A DNA stretch of 64,000 nucleotides from NCBI RefSeq assembly GCF_002802915.1, contig NZ_PEBJ01000002.1, forward strand, positions 473,174 to 537,173. The letters run 5' to 3'. A model generated the notes under the pieces. The model did not search any database, had not been told where the DNA came from, and saw only the letters and a program-made list of their open reading frames with translations. The position numbers were made by a program, and so were the translations under genes. This DNA is from Bifidobacterium felsineum. Its GTDB lineage: Bacteria > Actinomycetota > Actinomycetes > Actinomycetales > Bifidobacteriaceae. Of the stretch, positions 60,972-64,000 are shown piece by piece (the stretch's first letter is position 1; every line of letters starts with the position of its first letter).

Positions 60972-62482
60972 CCAATCACAGTCCAATGCCGATTCTTTCA
61001 CGAGACGCCCTGTTCCGGGCAGCGCTCACCTTCTGCCTTGATGGAGCCGACGCCTCGATGTATGCCACGCTCAAGGGCGCGGACAATGCGGAACATGTTT
61101 GGCATGTGCTCGTTGAAGCGCATCCGAGCGGCTCCTCCACCATATGCGGACCCGCGATGAAAAAGCTGGAACGCATGTTCATCGAGGGGATGATTCGCTG
61201 GGGCCGCAAACCATCGAATACCATCATGAACGCATTCCACACAGCGGTGGCGAGCTGGCATAATCGCATGCAGGATCTGCCGAATCGCAATCCGCTGGCT
61301 CTCGCCGACTGGTTCACCATGGACGGCACGCAATGGATTGTCGCGCCCGGTAACTCTTGCTGGCCTCAGCAACTGGATGATCTGGCCATCAGATCCGATT
61401 GGGCGCCCCCGTTATGTATCTGGGGCAAAGGCGACTCCCGAGCACTCACCAGCTGCGACAAGCCGATAGGAATCGTGGGATCCCGCGATGTCACCGAATA
61501 CGGCAGATATGTTGCGCATACCTTGGCCGAACAAGCTGCCGCATCAGGCCATTTGGTGGTGTCCGGCGGAGCCATGGGCACCGACGCCGCCGCACATTGG
61601 GGTGCCTTGAACGCATTGCATGGGCGTAACCAATCCAATATCGGGCGGACGGTCGCCGTGTTCGCGGGTGGGCTCAATCATATGGGCCCCATGCGCAACC
61701 GCGCACTGTTCGAACGTATCGAAGGACAGTCAGGAGCACTGATCAGCGAACTGTGCCCGAATGTCATCCCCGAAGCCAGACGGTTCCTGCTGCGTAACAG
61801 AATCATCGCGGCGCTCTCCTCCACATTGGTGGTCGCCCAAGCTCGTTTGCGTTCGGGAGCGCTCAACACGGCAGGATGGGCGTGCGAACTGATGCGCGAA
61901 GTGTATGCGGCACCTGGAGATATCAACCAACCGGTGAACGCCGGCTGCAACAAAATCATCAACGAGCAGAAAGCCGTTCTGCTATGCGCGGCAACCAGAA
62001 TAGAAGATATCTGCCATGAACCACACCAGCCCATCATGGCGTTCGACTCACCTTGCGGAGAACCGCGTACGGGCCAATCGCAACAACCAGAAGAAGCGCA
62101 ACAGGCGCAGCATTCCCCGCAACAGGATACCCAACTACAACGTCCTGAGGAAAACGCGCGTAATCAACACCGGCAACACAGCCAAACCACTGCCAACATA
62201 CCCGATTTGAGAGATCAGCCCTCACCGGTCAATGGCAAAACGCAAGCCATCAAACTCAGTGACCTGCCGGAATCACAACGATTGATGGCTGCGCTCATCC
62301 AAGAATGCAACAAGCGTCACCTGATCACCACACCGGACGCGCTGCTGCGCATGGCCAAGACCAGCGCCCCGGATGATATTACGAATATCGCCACGGTATT
62401 GGAGATACTCGGCACCATGGAGCTGGCGGGCATCGTGACAAGGAAGGCGGATGCCATGGTGCTCAGCGAACTAGTTGCCTGA
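60968..62482 (+). CDS. dprA: DNA-processing protein DprA
   Basis: The 504-residue protein has the Rossmann-fold DprA core: GIVGSRDVTEYGRYVAHTLA, LVVSGGAMGTDAAAHWGALN, VAVFAGGLNHMGPMRNRALF, EARRFLLRNRIIAALSSTLV and VYAAPGDINQPVNAGCNKII. A Gln-rich low-complexity linker (about residues 355-425) leads to a C-terminal winged-helix-like domain. DprA loads RecA on incoming single strands in transformation. The length is longer than usual because of the linker. The start overlaps the comM stop by 4 bases. Confidence 0.94.
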   Translation: MTNHSPMPILSRDALFRAALTFCLDGADASMYATLKGADNAEHVWHVLVEAHPSGSSTICGPAMKKLERMFIEGMIRWGRKPSNTIMNAFHTAVASWHNRMQDLPNRNPLALADWFTMDGTQWIVAPGNSCWPQQLDDLAIRSDWAPPLCIWGKGDSRALTSCDKPIGIVGSRDVTEYGRYVAHTLAEQAAASGHLVVSGGAMGTDAAAHWGALNALHGRNQSNIGRTVAVFAGGLNHMGPMRNRALFERIEGQSGALISELCPNVIPEARRFLLRNRIIAALSSTLVVAQARLRSGALNTAGWACELMREVYAAPGDINQPVNAGCNKIINEQKAVLLCAATRIEDICHEPHQPIMAFDSPCGEPRTGQSQQPEEAQQAQHSPQQDTQLQRPEENARNQHRQHSQTTANIPDLRDQPSPVNGKTQAIKLSDLPESQRLMAALIQECNKRHLITTPDALLRMAKTSAPDDITNIATVLEILGTMELAGIVTRKADAMVLSELVA

Positions 62483-62584
62483 TTGCCCCTCATCCATCCG
62501 TATTCATTTGCCAAGACAAGCCTATCCCCTGCCGCATGCACTGATCTGCGGACGCTGTTCGGCGGGTGTGCGAGAATCAAACCC

Positions 62585-64000
62585 ATGAGTCCGAAACGTT
62601 TGGAAGATATGTATGATGCGGTCATCGTCGGTGCCGGAGCCGCCGGCCTGTCGGCTGCGCTAGGTTTGCTACGCTCCCCGGAGATTACCGATCTCAAAGA
62701 GCAGGGCATTGAGCCGAAGATTCTGGTGGTTTCCAAGTTGCAGCCGCTGCGCTCGCATACCGGTTCCGCCGAAGGCGGCATCGCCGCCAGCTTGGGCAAT
62801 ATCGAATCCGATGACTGGCACTGGCATTACTACGACACCATTAAGGGAGGCGATTGGCTGGTCGACCAGGATGCAGCGAAGCTGCTCGCCGAGTATGCCC
62901 CGGAAACCGTCATCAACTTGGAACGCCAAGGTGTCGCCTTCTCCCGCACGGAGGATGGGCATATCGCCCAGCGACGTTTCGGTGGCCATACTCGGGATTT
63001 CGGCGGTGAGCCGGTCAAGCGTGCCGCCTATGCCGCCGACCGTATCGGCCATCAGATTCTGCATACGTTATGGCAGCAATGCGTGGCGCAGGGCGTGGAA
63101 TTCGCCGAGGAATGGTATGTCACTGACCTGGTGCTTACCGAAGATCACAGCCGAGCGGCCGGCATTGTGGCATTGGACACCCATACCGGCAAAATCCAGG
63201 CCATTCATGCCCGTAATGTGCTGATTGCCACGGGAGGTGCGGGTCGACTGTTCCATACCACGTCGAATTCCTGGGATCTAACCGGCGATGGTATGGCATT
63301 GGCCCTTGCTGCAGGTCTGCAACTCGAGGATATCGAATTCGTACAGTTCCACCCCACCGGGCTTGCGCATACGGGTATTCTGCTGTCTGAAGCGGCTCGC
63401 GCGGAAGGCGGTATTCTGCGTAACGCGGACGGCGAAGCCTTTATGGAACGCTATGCTCCCGAGCACAAGGACCTGGCGGCACGTGATGTGGTGTCACGTT
63501 CCATTATGGCCGAGATCGACGCAGGTCGAGGTGTGGCTGATCCAAAGGATCCCGATGGCCCGAAGGACTGCGTCTGGCTGGATATGACTGGCATTGATCC
63601 CAAGCGCATGGCACAAGTACTGCCTCAGGTGGTAGAGACCATCGAGCAATACGCGAATCTCGACCCGACCAAGGATCTGGTTCCAATCAAGCCTACGGCT
63701 CATTACACGATGGGCGGTCTACCCATTACCACAGATGGTGAGGTCTACCGTTGGAATGGCACCCATCACACGGTGGTGGATGGTCTGTTTGCGGCTGGCG
63801 AATGCTCCTGCGTGTCCGTGCATGGCGCGAACCGCTTGGGAGGCAACTCACTGCTCGATGCATGCTTGTTCGGCACCCGTTCCGGGCATACGATAGCGGC
63901 ACGCATCGCCGAAAACCCGGTCGACTCCCCTATGGCGGACGATGCGGACGATGAGTTGCTGACTTCCGCGGTTGATCAAGCCGCCGGCGTTCGTGCTCAT
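62585..64000 (+). CDS. sdhA: Succinate dehydrogenase/fumarate reductase flavoprotein subunit (partial)
   Basis: The 472 residues within the window start [20 protein letters not shown] with the FAD-binding G-x-G-x-x-G and have [17 protein letters not shown] with the histidine that carries the covalent [15 protein letters not shown] and [20 protein letters not shown] hold the substrate-binding and catalytic residues, with AHYTMGGL and [20 protein letters not shown] following. The gene runs off the right edge without a stop. Bifidobacteria lack a full TCA cycle, so a fumarate reductase role is more likely. An L-aspartate oxidase is less likely given the motif set. Confidence 0.88.
   Translation, partial: MSPKRLEDMYDAVIVGAGAAGLSAALGLLRSPEITDLKEQGIEPKILVVSKLQPLRSHTGSAEGGIAASLGNIESDDWHWHYYDTIKGGDWLVDQDAAKLLAEYAPETVINLERQGVAFSRTEDGHIAQRRFGGHTRDFGGEPVKRAAYAADRIGHQILHTLWQQCVAQGVEFAEEWYVTDLVLTEDHSRAAGIVALDTHTGKIQAIHARNVLIATGGAGRLFHTTSNSWDLTGDGMALALAAGLQLEDIEFVQFHPTGLAHTGILLSEAARAEGGILRNADGEAFMERYAPEHKDLAARDVVSRSIMAEIDAGRGVADPKDPDGPKDCVWLDMTGIDPKRMAQVLPQVVETIEQYANLDPTKDLVPIKPTAHYTMGGLPITTDGEVYRWNGTHHTVVDGLFAAGECSCVSVHGANRLGGNSLLDACLFGTRSGHTIAARIAENPVDSPMADDADDELLTSAVDQAAGVRAH

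Noticed and set aside
1..64000. CRISPR arrays, rRNA genes, complete insertion sequences or integrase genes
   Set aside because: None seen on either strand; no regular repeat-spacer pattern and no transposase or recombinase motifs.

Overview
The window reads as a stretch of a Bifidobacterium chromosome, most likely of the B. longum group. This is inferred from the high-GC actinobacterial gene content, the strong AGGAGG-type ribosome binding sites, the many NarL-type two-component systems paired with ABC transporters, and the gene repertoire; no 16S or other species marker is present. Core genes recognised include ychF, proC, pdxY, metY, dtd, comM, dprA, yraN and a succinate dehydrogenase/fumarate reductase flavoprotein that runs off the right edge.

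Layout. 1-6.1 kb: tail of a winged-helix protein, then an ABC-2 exporter (ATPase plus two permeases, minus strand) divergent from a sensor kinase/response regulator pair. 6.2-20.5 kb: mostly housekeeping and metabolic genes: Pit phosphate transporter with its DUF47 partner, a GH13 glycosidase, a DEAD-box helicase, an NCS2 permease, a histidine phosphatase, a DEDDh exonuclease, D-aminoacyl-tRNA deacylase, homocysteine S-methyltransferase, an MFS exporter, and a PASTA protein gene broken by a frameshift. 20.6-23.5 kb: a small accessory patch with a degenerate GNAT copy, a guanidinium exporter under a guanidine-III riboswitch, a HigBA-like pair with a damaged toxin, DUF2442/DUF4160 genes and an intact GNAT.

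23.5-35.5 kb: an accessory region lying just downstream of ychF. It consists of four cargo blocks (TetR/MFS/S15 hydrolase; GldA/MFS/AraC; TetR/MFS; HipA kinase). Each block is bounded on its distal side by a short remnant of a ychF 3' end (reading like ...[12 protein letters not shown]), usually with that gene's terminator hairpin. I read this as serial integration, or repeated recombination, at the ychF 3' end; no recombinase gene lies in the window.

35.5-49.5 kb: ychF, proC, a proline iminopeptidase-like hydrolase, a tandem sensor kinase with a degenerate second half and its regulator, a MacB/FtsX-type ABC exporter, metY and pdxY. 49.5-58.7 kb: a cluster combining a two-component system, a tripartite ABC exporter (membrane fusion protein, ATPase, FtsX-like permease) and five paralogous small secreted or membrane-anchored proteins with conserved cysteines. 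I do not recognise the paralogous family; this is the best candidate for an undescribed system. 58.8-64 kb: yraN-comM-dprA competence/DNA-processing operon and the flavoprotein.

Three separate two-component systems each sit beside an ABC exporter, which suggests envelope or antimicrobial-peptide stress responses. A family of short GC-rich palindromes (about 47 bp, two hairpins) recurs in intergenic spaces and has become part of the coding end of pdxY.
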